From NCBI GenBank assembly GCA_009602735.1, contig WELA01010798.1, forward strand, positions 209,051 to 266,694: DNA of 57,644 nucleotides, given 5' to 3'. A model generated the notes under the pieces. That model was not told the DNA's origin. It saw only the letters and a list, made by a program, of their open reading frames with translations, and searched no databases. This document shows, in pieces, positions 1 to 10,137 of this stretch. Both the position numbers and the translations under genes were made by a program. Every line of letters begins with the position of its first letter. The first letter of the stretch is position 1. Source of the DNA: Mesotaenium endlicherianum (Eukaryota; Streptophyta; Zygnematophyceae; Zygnematales; Mesotaeniaceae).

Positions 1-2586
1 TAACCCCTCCCAATGATAATGTTTTGCCAGTTTGCCAACAGTTTTGGCCTGCCCCAAATGTCCACCCAGTAGACTGTCATGCGCTTGGCTCAGTAAGAGA
101 GACCTTATTTCCAAGTTATTAGGAATGACCAGCTTCAGCCTTCCTGAAGTGGTTTCAGTCACCCAAATCCCTCCCTTAAGTATATACCCGAGTGCAGTAG
201 CATGACACACACCAGTAGTGGGGCTGGGCTCAAATGTTGGGTCAGAAAGGTAGGCTTTCCTAAGTTGTTCTAGGAAGGACTTTTTCACCTTTAGTGAAGT
301 GAGTGCACACAGGACTTTATCTACAGCATGCTGACTAAAGTTCCTTTCTTGCAAGTCAGGTCTTCTAGAGAGTGCATCAGCAGGATTCAACTTCCCTGGT
401 TTGTAGTCGATCTGGACTTGGAACTGCTCCAGCATCTGGCTCCAGCGGTTCTCCCTCCTCGACAGCTTGGACTTCTTCTGAAAGTGAGTCAGAGCTAGAT
501 GATCTGTAATCACCTTAAAAGCTTTACCATGTAAGTATGCTCTCCACTGTTTGAGTACATGAATGATAGCTAGCAGCTCTTTATCATGCACTGAGTAATT
601 AATCTCCGCTGGATTAAATTTCATAGACTCATACAACACAGGATGCCACTCCTGCCGTACCTTACCATCCTTTGTGGTTTTGTCAGCAGGCTGCAACAAA
701 ATAGCACCCATGGCAAAGTCAGAGGCATCAGTAACCACCTGCACCGGTTTGCTGGGGTCATACACGGCTAGCACTGGGGCAGAACAAAGGGCATCTTTAA
801 GGGTCTGGAAGGCAGCCTGCTGCTCTTCCCCCCACACATACCCGATGTCTTTCTTAGTAAGGTCAGTCAGTTTACTGGCCTTTGTGGAATAATTCTCAAT
901 AAATCTCCTATAGTAGTTAGCCAACCCGAGGAAGGATCTAACTTCAGAGACAGACTGTGGTACTGGCCAGTCCCTTATGGTCTGGACTTTCTTAGGATCC
1001 ACACTGATGCCCTCTTTACTGACAACGTGACCTAAGAATTCAATACTTTCCTTAAAAAAATCACACTTGCTCATTTTAGCATACAAGTGATTCGTTCTTA
1101 GAGTGTCCAGGACTGTCTCTAAGTGTTCAGCGTGCTGAGCTTCATCTTTAGAGAAAATTAAAATATCATCCAGGAAAACTTGCACAAACTTATCCAAATA
1201 AGGTCTGAAAATGTCATTCATAGCACCCATGAAGGTAGCAGGAGCATCAGTCAGTCCAAATGGCATCACGTTGAACTCATAGTGACCATAACGTGTACGG
1301 AATGCAGTCTTGTGTTCATCCCCCTCAGCAATTCTAATTTGATGATTAACACTCTTGAGATCAATCTTACTGAACACCTTAGCACCAGGCAGGGTATCAA
1401 GCAAGTCCTCGATTCTGGTTAAAGCATACTTGTTCTTTACTGTAATTCTGTTCAGGGCTCTGTAATCCACACACATCCGCATACTGCCATCCTTTTTCTT
1501 AACAAATAGGATCGGTGCGCCGTAAGGTGATTTACTGGGAGAAATATAACCATTTTCCTCAAGCTCTGCAATCTGGGTTTTCAACTCCTTGCTCTCCACA
1601 TAAGACAAGCCATAAGTGCGTTCCCAAGGTGGCTGACTCCCAGGTAATAGATCAATCCTATGATCTACTTCCCTTTTAGGGGGTAGTCCTGGAGGCATAT
1701 TAAATACATCAGTGTACTGAGCAACAATTTTTGCAGCAGTAGGGTGCTCCGGAGGGCTTACCTTTTTCTCAACCACTTCTTCAGGTTGAGGAGGTACCTC
1801 TCTTAGCAGCAGACAGAACATTCTGTCTTCCTTCTGGTTCCAGCTTTTGACGAACTCCATTGCATTCAGCAACTTGCATCCTTCTGGAAGCCTCTTCTTT
1901 TCCTTCATTTGCCATCCACACAGGACAAGAGGAAGAGCACTGGTGGGTGCCAAGTCAGTCTGCCCATCACTGGCTCCTCTCACTTTAACTGTACCTCTGC
2001 TCCAACACACTTCAGCTTGATGTCTATTAAGCCAGGACCTGCCTAGCACGAGATCATAAAAGCCAGTGTTGAGTACCTCAAATGTAAGCGTTTCAGTTAG
2101 AACTGCAATGCCAGAACCTAACTGGACCTCAATAGGCTTGGTTATAACTCCTCCCGGGATACTTGAGGCATCTCCAAGGAATATTTTTCTATTCCCTTGG
2201 GTGACAGTAGGCAGCCTTAGCCGCTTAACTAAGTCCTTGTGGATAAAAGTATGTGACGCCCCTCCGTCAACAAATGCCCTCACCTTCCTACCTGCAATCA
2301 TGCAATGCAGTAGGATAGGGGGGACTGTCTTTTCCTGACTTTCGCATTGTTCTCCTGACGTAGCAAAGAAATGTTGGACATCAGGTGGAACAAGAGCATC
2401 CAGAGTGTGCACTCTCTGGACGTCTATATTGCTGATGGTCTCCTTTATCTGGTTGTCAGGCATGCATAGTGAATCCAGTTCAGCAGGACCCATAATACCT
2501 GCTACGAGGGCAGCTAGTGACGACTCACTATCTCTAGCATCCTCACAGTCAGTAGACTGGATTACTGACTGTTGCTGTCTTTTAAA
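1..2586 (-). CDS. pol: Ty3/gypsy pol polyprotein (PR-RT-RH-IN), partial
   Basis: Where I translated it, the minus-strand frame reads as an open pol from the frameshift site at about 2586 to the window edge. The protease motif reads [10 protein letters not shown] near 2262, with DGGA in place of the usual DSGA. Reverse transcriptase shows [11 protein letters not shown] near 1460, [12 protein letters not shown] near 1240 and the catalytic [10 protein letters not shown] near 1165. RNase H begins at VVTDAS near 730. The integrase zinc-binding start ([10 protein letters not shown]) is at the left edge. The enzyme copies element RNA to DNA and begins integration. There is no in-frame ATG of its own, so expression probably depends on a -1 shift from gag. 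Integrase catalytic core and 3' end are outside the window. I checked several stretches but not every codon. Confidence 0.9.
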
Positions 2587-4039
2587 GGCTGGTCTTTTCT
2601 CTCGCCTTTGGGCAGGTGCTTGACCGGACACTGTTCTCTGTAGTGGCCTTTCTGCTGACAATGGTAGCAAGTAGATTTTGCTGAGGCTGGTCTCGGCTTA
2701 GTCCTACCACCACCCCTTCCATAGCCACCTCGAGAGGGACCACCTCTACCTCTAGACTGAATAGCATTGTACTCATACTCATATTCATCACCCTGATTAT
2801 CCTCAGCCTGGTCTCCTTCAACTGCATTGTAGGAACCGTGGGGCTTTTTGACAATCTTGGTCACCAAAGCATTACTCTGGCGCTTGTGATTGAACTGCTG
2901 CTGATCCCAGGCGTCAGCATCCTGGATCAAGTCAGCCAGTTTCTCATACTTTTTCTCAGCAAAATGACCAGAGACCTCGGATTTCAAGCCATACCTGAAG
3001 TATGCTATCCTATACCGTTCTGGCAAATCAGGCTGCTTCATCATGTTCTCTTGGAACTTTTGAGCAAACTCAGCAACTGAAGTGGTCTGCTTCAGTGTCA
3101 GGGAGATCATCGCATAGATAGCTTTCTCCTGCTGGTTGATGACATCAAACTTCTCATGCAACTTCTCGACAAACTCTACCCACGTAGGGTCACCGAGTTG
3201 CCGAGCCTTACGCTCTCCTTTCCAGTAAAGACACCAGCCTGCGGCACTGCCTTTCAATAGCGCACCGGTGTGCCTGACCTTCTCGTAATCTTGCAGTTTT
3301 GGGTAGTTCTCCAGCCACTGCTCAACATCCGCGAGAAACTTGATCAGGTAATATATTCTGTTCCCTCAGGATCATAGTCCTGAGGAGGTTTCGGCATGGG
3401 CTTACTAGGCCCTCGGCCACCACCACTAGTGGTGTGAGAACCCAGTTGGTCTCTGTCCCGCAGTAGGGACATTATGATTCTTTTGTCCTCCTGCTGGGAC
3501 TGATACATGGTCGCCATTTGCGACTGCATCTGAACGAACAATGCTCCCAAGTCTACACTCTGGGGTGGTGGATTAGCAAATGCAGCAGCAGCATTGACCT
3601 CTACTCGCTGAGTAGTGTCCTCAGCAGTCCCTCTCGCCCCTGCAACAGCAATTCCTGCCGTATTCAGCCGGTCACGTATTTGACCTAGGGGTACGTTGAG
3701 TTGTACAGCAGGAGGTGGGTTCAGAACATTGGCCCTTGATGCCATGAGTTCCTCCACAGTGCGCTCGTCAGCTGGCTGTCTTTCCCTCCTTTCTGTATCT
3801 TCAGCGGCCTTTGCTACTTGTTCAGCTTCTAGCCTGGCTCTCTCCTCCTCAGCTTGCTGAGCTGCGACTGCGGCAATAGCAGCTGCCTCATCTGCAGCCT
3901 CCCTAGCTGCAGTATCCGCTACTGCTTCCGAATAGGTACGGTTTCCCGCTACATGGCTTTCCGCCTGGTTTTCGACATTCTCGTTATCCTGGTTCTCCAT
4001 GTCTCGGGAGTTGCTAGTTTGAGACCTTGTCCTTACCAT
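2562..4039 (-). pseudogene. gag: gag of family A gypsy element, broken by a frameshift
   Basis: The N-terminal part (4039-3344) starts MVRTRSQTSNSRD and has an Ala/Glu-rich, probably helical segment, then a Pro-rich linker. It runs into a stop at about 3344. The next frame carries on directly with the capsid-like region (WLENYPKLQDYEKV, then the ORF at 3257-2562) and one CCHC knuckle, [14 protein letters not shown], near 2650. The two halves are one base out of register at an AT-rich spot near 3350, so this copy cannot make full gag without recoding. No slippery heptamer is visible at that point, so mutation or sequencing error is more likely than programmed shifting. Confidence 0.82.
2580..2586 (-). 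promoter_or_regulatory. Probable -1 ribosomal frameshift heptamer T TTA AAA
   Basis: In the gag frame the minus strand reads CCT TTA AAA GAC, fitting X XXY YYZ. The gag stop (TAA at 2564-2562) follows 15 nt later. The pol frame is exactly -1 and open across this point. The last base Z is A rather than the stronger C. I saw no obvious strong downstream stem. Confidence 0.5.
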
Positions 4040-4060
4040 ACAAAGAAGACTGTGATAACT

Positions 4061-4072
4061 GCTCCGATACCA
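4061..4072 (-). promoter_or_regulatory. Primer-binding site, initiator-tRNA-Met type
   Basis: The minus strand reads TGGTATCGGAGC one base inside the LTR edge. This is the position and sequence type of a tRNA-iMet primer-binding site. It differs by one base from the common plant form TGGTATCAGAGC. Confidence 0.85.
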
Positions 4073-4073
4073 C

Positions 4074-4791
4074 TGAATTGAATCGACTTACCAATTAGGC
4101 GATTAACAATTAATAAAGATCTTTATATCAGCAAGTAATCTTTATGGTATTTCCGTTAACTGGTTTTCGGCAAAGGACAATACACTAGCAGTGAATAATA
4201 CTCGTCAGTCAAATGCGAGTAAACACGCATCAATAATGCAAATCAGTAAACTCATACTTAAGCAAGGTTAGAAGACAGTGCGTATCAATGGTTGCTCGCC
4301 TTGGATTCAGATCCTCTCAGTAAGCTGTACAGGAGAGTTGGCCTCGTTTCCGAATGCCAAACTCGAGAGCAATGCCTAGCATATGTACATGGAATGAGTT
4401 TACTGTTCAACGGTCAGTGCGATGGCACCGCCTACCCGGGAGTTAACCACGTTGGTAGGACCTCGGTTAACCAAATCCACCGCCATCTCCCATCATCCCG
4501 AATCGCCATCCATCATAGGGATGTCATCTGGCCATTCATCTAGCATAACACACTTAGATGCATATCGAGGCACTTCGCTGCTACCGAGTACGGAAGTCAG
4601 CTGGCTGTCAAAGAATGTGTCAGCAAGCTGACTTAAGGTGACCACAGCCTGCTACTTCCGGCCAAGTTATTAAACTGATATTAAGTATAAAGTCCAGCAG
4701 ACTGATTGTTAACTAGAGTTGAGCAAGCTGAACTTATTTGACTATAGTATTTAAATGAATATTATATCGATTAGTATACTGATTCATTACA
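4074..4791 (-). repeat. Family A LTR (5' LTR of the left-edge gypsy element)
   Basis: On its own strand it begins TGTAATGAATCAG and ends in CA beside the primer-binding site, 718 bp. It matches, in inverse orientation, the LTR that begins at 56959 and, with divergence, the solo LTR at 41638-42350. Confidence 0.9.
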
Positions 4792-4796
4792 GTGCG

Positions 4797-5697
4797 GGGC
4801 TGCAGCGTTGCTGTGGCGCCAAGCGACAGCCTCTAGGGCTGCCCCGTGTCGGCACTGCGAAGGTGCACAAGGGCTGCGCGGATGCCAGTTGTCTGAGCTA
4901 GAGCGTCGGGCGGCAAGACGCGTGCGAAGAGGGCACCGCACGCGTCGTTACTGTTGGCGGCGACGTGGCCACGGAGTCTGGCGATCTCCGCATTGGCCTC
5001 TACGAGGGCGTCGTCGACGTCATTGAAGCTGCAATAGTCGGCTTCGGGGGTCAGCGCGTCGTCCATCGTGGCCGTGGCTGCCGTCATCAAGGGGCGTCCA
5101 CCCGTGCAAGGGTTACGCATGCCTCGCTGTCCTACTGCTGGCGCGGGGCCGTTGCGAGCGCGTTTGTTCTCGACCTCGCGGTTCTTTTGCAGACATACAA
5201 TTTGCAGGTGACCGACCTTGCCACAGTAGGTACAGCCGCCGGGCTTGCCATTCTGCACGACTATGCACTTTTGGCGAGAGTGGCCCGTCTTCCCGCAAGA
5301 CCAAGAGAGGTCGCTCATCATGGCGGCCATGAAAATGAGGCCGCGCGTAGCTCCACGCCGCTGAGTCTGCTGGGGCAGCTGAGAGCGCTGGGGCTACTGC
5401 TGCTGCTGGAGCTGGCGAGCCGGAGCTAGGCGCATCGTGGAAGATGGCAGCAACGAGGACTGCTAGCGTACGCCCGTAGATGCGAGGCCCACACGGTCGC
5501 TAATGTTGCTCCGTGCGGCAGCCAAATCTCTGCATTCCGACTGAGAGGTAAGCGTCCTCTAGCGAGTACTCAGAGCCAATGTGATAGATGAGGGGGGCAA
5601 TGGTCCTTTCCCTCAATCGTGGCTCCACGGCACGCAAGAAGATCTCTGCTGCCTCTCGGTGGGTGACAGTGCCAACGTCTCGGCGAAACGTGTCCAT
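4797..5697 (-). pseudogene. Decayed retroelement gag with zinc knuckles
   Basis: Two frames together give gag-like sequence. An upstream stretch (5697-5500) begins MDTFRRDVGTVTHREAAEIF. A downstream stretch (5330-4833) carries SCGKTGHSRQKC and then a complete CX2CX4HX4C knuckle, CTYCGKVGHLQIVC. The first knuckle has lost its leading Cys. The frames do not join. The relic stops at the LTR edge at 4791, consistent with the family A element having inserted into it. GC content is visibly higher than in the LTR. No pol is attached. Confidence 0.6.
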
Positions 5698-6051
5698 AAT
5701 AAAATCGACAGGACAAACCGACTTCTTACGTATAAGTTACATCAAAATGTGTACGATGCTCAAATCAGTTTCGATGAAGAAAGTCATAAAAAATTAACGA
5801 GAAAGTCCCTCTTTTTCGCAAGACCTCTTCAGCCATGGCTGCCGCTGGTAGCTCTCTCGACGTTCTTTTACGAACTAAAATTCTCATACCAGCTGCACAC
5901 TTCGGTCGTCCGTGGGCACAAGAAAAAATTTGAGACATATTGGGATGAGGTGTTGTTAGAGGGAGTGGTGAAAAAGCGAAGTGAGGCCCAAAAGAGCCAT
6001 GGCGTCGTTTATCAAGTGTTCTTTGTGCATGAAAGTCTAGACAGAAATTTA

Positions 6052-7226
6052 CGCAGGAATTTGTTGAAGGGAGCATTAAGAAAGACTTTGAGAGATTCTA
6101 TGAATCTTTTTAGGAAGTATACCAGCGGAAAAATGAGCACCAAGAGCAGTCAGAGGCGGTATAAACACCCAAGAGTCAAGGTGACCCTCAGGCATCTCTT
6201 AGACTGTCTTAGGCAGCCATTTTGGACACACAAGTTAGTACAAAGTTGCAGGGGACTGAATCTAGCCTTACTAAAAGTCAACCTAGCAAGACCTGCAGGC
6301 TCAATCAAAGTAGCAGCCTCTGCTGTAAGAAGCAAAGCCATGTTCCAAGGCAAGCCTATGTGTACTAAGAAAGGCAAGGAAGGCTTTTTGAACTTTGAGT
6401 CTAGGTCTAACAGTTGCAGCTCTGAAGAAGAAGACTTCTTGGATTCCAAAAACACAGAGGTTCCTCCTACAGCAACCGAGGTAGGGGCTGAGGAGGAGGA
6501 GTATGATGAATTGTGAGAGTGGAAGGTGCCTGCTTCTGGAAACACCTGTCAAGAAGACTTGTCGCAGCCAAGTGAAAAACACCACCATGGCCTCCAAGGC
6601 ATCCGAGACAGGAGATTCCAAGGTCTGAATCCCTTTGGCATCTTTTGTCTTTTCATGCATATTGCTTTTTTTTCCCCAGCAATTGGTTGTGGAGACACGA
6701 ACAACTATGCATCGCAACACACTGTGAGGGGCTAGATTCCTGTGACATGCACAAAGGTGGTTGTCTTACATGGATTGTGCATGGCTATGGGGTTACATGC
6801 TCTTCCTAGGCTAAATAGTCACATGCAGAAGACAGTGAAAGGGCCTATCACCCTTCCTAACTTTGGCAAGTTCATGGTTCATGAGCAGGAAAAGATTCAA
6901 ACAAACGAGATGGTTTTTTCATGTAAAGGACAATGGACAAAGAGCTTGTTTTCCTACAGACTATACAGCATACAAACTTTGGCTTTTGCAACCTTTCACA
7001 GATTTGTGCCTAGAGAACTTTGCAACCAGGGTAGCAGCAGCACAATCTACAGTATAAGGCAGATTCACTGGAAGACACTTTCCTACAGAAGTTGAGAAGA
7101 GGAAGTATTGTGTCGTGTGTGTTGTTTGGGCAACGTGCCAATAGAAAAATAGCTAAGTATAGTGAATACAAGAGTATGCCTTGTAACGTGTACCTGTGTG
7201 TTGCTCCGTGCTTAAGGTACACCACA
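6052..7226 (+). pseudogene. piggyBac-like transposase relic, catalytic core missing
   Basis: Recognisable pieces lie in different frames. An acidic N-terminal piece near 6060 (QEFVEGSIKKDFERFYESF) resembles the start of the copy at 49268. Near 6760 comes LCMAMGLHALPRL. Near 6885 comes MSRKRFKQTRWFFHV followed by FPTDYTAYKLWLLQPF, typical of the start of the piggyBac DDE domain (PF13843). The sequence then passes within about 50 bases to HFPTEVEKRKYCVVC and a Cys-rich tail near 7100-7226, which is the usual C-terminus. About 300 expected residues carrying the catalytic Asp residues are absent. Several frameshifts and stops confirm it is dead. The plus-strand ORF at 5581-6516 that overlaps it is a chance frame. 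Confidence 0.72.
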
Positions 7227-7639
7227 CCACCAGGGTTATTCCCATCTAGACGAAGGACCTTTTAGGTAGAAGAGGTCTTAAGAGACGAATAGGCGAGAAT
7301 CGACGAATCTGGTAGGAAGTGCTAATAATTGTAGTAGGACTGAGTGAGATGCATGAAGACATGAGTTCATCATCTCGTATTTGATTTTCGAAAAAGATGT
7401 GGTCATCAAGATTGTGATGTGGGCTTTCCAAAGTTATGCATCACAGTATGATTGGACAACTGTTGTGATCACAAAAACTTCAAGAGTAAGGGTAGTAGAT
7501 GCATCAAAAAATTTGAGTTACCGTGGACTATCTAGTGTTAATGCAAGTAACTATCACCGCCGCATCACTTCCACATTATGTCATTGTTGCATCTTTTATG
7601 TCTCACAATTTGAATCTTCCATTCTTACGATGATACGCA

Positions 7640-8718
7640 CTTGAATAATCCCTATTCACAATGTCTATGTGCTGGTATGATCATTCATGACAAGTATCCC
7701 CTTATCACATGGACGGCCTGTACGGCACACGGGTTAGATCTCATGCTCGAGCGGATGGTGAGGGTGGAATGGATTAAGAGCACCGTGGAATGAGGTAGGG
7801 GACTTGTGGTGTTCATAAGGAATCATTAGAAGGTTCTCTTGTTGTATCGCGAAGAAGGTGTACTGGAGCTGAAACTACCTAATGCGACGAGGTTCTTGAC
7901 TACCTTCATCCTCTTAGTGTATCTGAGTAAGGTAAGCGGATCTTCCAACGCAATGAATGCCCTCTTTGGAAAAGCACCTTTCCACCAATCTTACCCTGCA
8001 GCCTAAAGTCTACTCTGCTGAGGGTTTTGCAAGTGAAAGAGGGCTTCAAGTGCATGGTCGCGGGGACGCACGGGCCGAGCACAAAGATAGTCTATCGGGT
8101 GAGATGTGGGCAAAGCGCAACGACAAAACTGCGTGCATCAACGACCCCAACTTCTGAAAGCTGGTGGACAAGATCATTCGCCTAAGCTTCTACGTCTGTG
8201 CGACGTAGTCCAACCAGTCATTGGCTTAGTGTGGGCCAAGTTGTGCGACTACATCAAGTACATCAGGAAACTTTCTGGATTCTCAGCTGCCGAGAAGCAA
8301 TTCTTGGTCGGCCTCGTTGAAGAGAGGTGGAACTTCTTTCACTCGCCTATGCATGCGGCAAGTTATGTTCTGCACCCGCTGTACCAGGATCATGCGCAGC
8401 ATAGTGTGTCTGAAGTGAAGAAAGGGTGGAATACCATCCTGGAGAGGTTTGTGCCTAATAAAGTTGAGAGGAAGGTGATCAAGGAGAAGCTAAGAGTGTA
8501 TCAAGCCAGAGAGGGAAGCTTCGCTGCGCCGGATGCAGATGAGGATCGCAGCACGCTAAGTGGCCCGACATGGTGGCACGAGTATGGGTCCAGCACCCCT
8601 ATGCTTTAGGAGCTTGCCATGAGAATGTTGGGTTTGTGCACGTTTTCCAGCTCTCGTGAGCGCAAATAGTCGGAGTATGACTTTGTGCACAACAAGAAGC
8701 GCAACCGCCTCACACAGG
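7640..8718 (+). pseudogene. hAT-superfamily (DUF659 type) transposase relic
   Basis: From about 7670 the plus strand reads MIIHDKYPLITWTACTAHGL then LDLMLERM, the DUF659 pattern in which a CAAH-like motif precedes a long helical region. About 8270-8600 gives ERWNFFHSPMHAASYVLHPL, also family-typical. Near 8615-8715 comes the hAT dimerisation tail (LAMRMLGLCTFSSSRER, then HNKKRNRLT). In-frame stops (7793, 8609 and others) and frame changes show it is inactive. The C-terminus is lost at an LTR fragment starting about 8719. The first catalytic Asp region is not clear. It lies head-to-tail after the piggyBac relic. Confidence 0.78.
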
Positions 8719-9205
8719 CTAGTCCACTATCGGTCAGCTTGTTGACACATTCTTTGTCAGCCAGCTGACTGCCGTACTCGATGTCCGTGAACTGCCTAGT
8801 TATGCATCTAAGAGTGATATGCTAGATGAGTGGCCCGATGACACCCTTGGGGTGGATGGCGATTCAGGATGATGGAAGGTGGTTGTGGATTTGGTTAGCC
8901 AAGGTCCTACCAACGTGGTTAACTCCCGGGTAGGCGGTGCCATCGCACTTGCCGTTGAACAATAAACTCATTCCATGTACATAGGTTAGGTCATGCTCTC
9001 GAGTTCGGCATTCCGAAACGAGGCCGGCCAACTCTCTTGTACCGCTGACTGAGAGAGATGTGAATCCAAGGCAAGAAGCCATTGGTCTAAACTGTTTTCT
9101 AACCTTGCTTATGTATGAGTTTACTGATTGCATGATTGATGCTCGTTTACTTGCATTTAACTTGCGGATTTTGTATTACTACTTTTGGAGTCTTTTGCTG
9201 TAAGC
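8719..9205 (+). repeat. Family A LTR fragment (5' end missing)
   Basis: This matches the right-edge LTR from its TCAGCTTGCTGACACATTC region through GGTCCTACCAACGTGGTTAA to near its 3' end. The first ~190 bp are lacking. It directly truncates the hAT relic. No internal retroelement sequence is attached. Confidence 0.8.
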
Positions 9206-10137
9206 GGATGCTAAATGCTTCTCATTGGTGGAGCTTACCTTGACCAATGCTACCTAAATAAAGCCTCAAACATAGATCTGGAACTTGAGGAAGCTTCCTG
9301 TAGGAGTATGTGATATAGTCACCAAGTTATAGCCTTGATGATGCATTTTTACCGTAGAAACTGCAAGATACATGTGTGCTAAGGAGCTCGCGGATTTGTG
9401 CGGACAGACTAGGACCTTTAGGGTTCACAAATAGGCAAGAATATGTCCCTTGGGCACATTGAGTCACAACTTGGCCTTTGGTGACATTCTGCTTGGGGCC
9501 GATAGGTGGCGTGGACTAGATCGCGAATATCTCGCTCGCCACTCGACCAAATGAAGCGATATCGGTGCCGTTCGGAAGGTAGCTCGGCTCTCCACATTGT
9601 AGCGACTTGGAAGTCTAGAAAAGGTCAACGCATGGATGCAGAAAGTCAAGTCAAAGTCGGCCTTCCTAGGTTGATAATTCACACATGCATAGCTCAGTTT
9701 TGTGCGTTGACCACGAGTTACTAAATCATGACAACTTGAATTAAGAAGCTTTCATGTGACCGATCAAGCATTGCCCAGGTTAGATCCTCTGAAGTAACTA
9801 GAGGATCATGAGAAGAGAGGAGAAGCTGGAGGACTTAGAATCAAAGTGGTAAGATGACTTGCCAGTCCCATATGACTGCTTTGTTAATCACCATACGCTT
9901 TGCTCCCCTCATTCTTGCAGGTATGTTTTGTCTTGTATCAAAGCCATGGCTTGCTGCATTAGTTTGTCCGACATCAGTTAGTTGCTATCTTCCTCTTGCT
10001 TTTCATACATATCTGAACCATTGCTTGTCACTGTGCCGTTTTCCAGTTTTTTTCATTTCCTGTAATCATTAATGAGAACAAGCACTGGGGTAGCTGATTA
10101 AGTCATGACTCTTTGCGAGATGTTTGAACTGTTTAAG
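9206..10137 (+). other. Intergenic, nothing recognised
   Basis: I see only short open frames, no family motif, and no clear repeat. Confidence 0.5.

Larger units (their letters stand above)
1..4791 (-). mobile_element. Ty3/gypsy LTR retrotransposon, family A, 5' portion
   Basis: Read on the minus strand, the order is LTR (4791-4074), primer-binding site, gag, then protease, reverse transcriptase, RNase H and the start of integrase, which runs off the left edge. PR-RT-RH-IN order is the Ty3/gypsy arrangement. The 3' LTR lies outside the window, so the full length and target duplication cannot be checked. The LTR edge at 4791 abuts a decayed gag of another element, so this copy inserted into older transposon debris. 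The same LTR family recurs at least five more times in the window. Confidence 0.93.

Noticed and set aside
5581..6516. 311-codon plus-strand ORF
   Set aside because: It overlaps the piggyBac relic in the wrong frame and has no family signature. The homologous reading lies in other frames.
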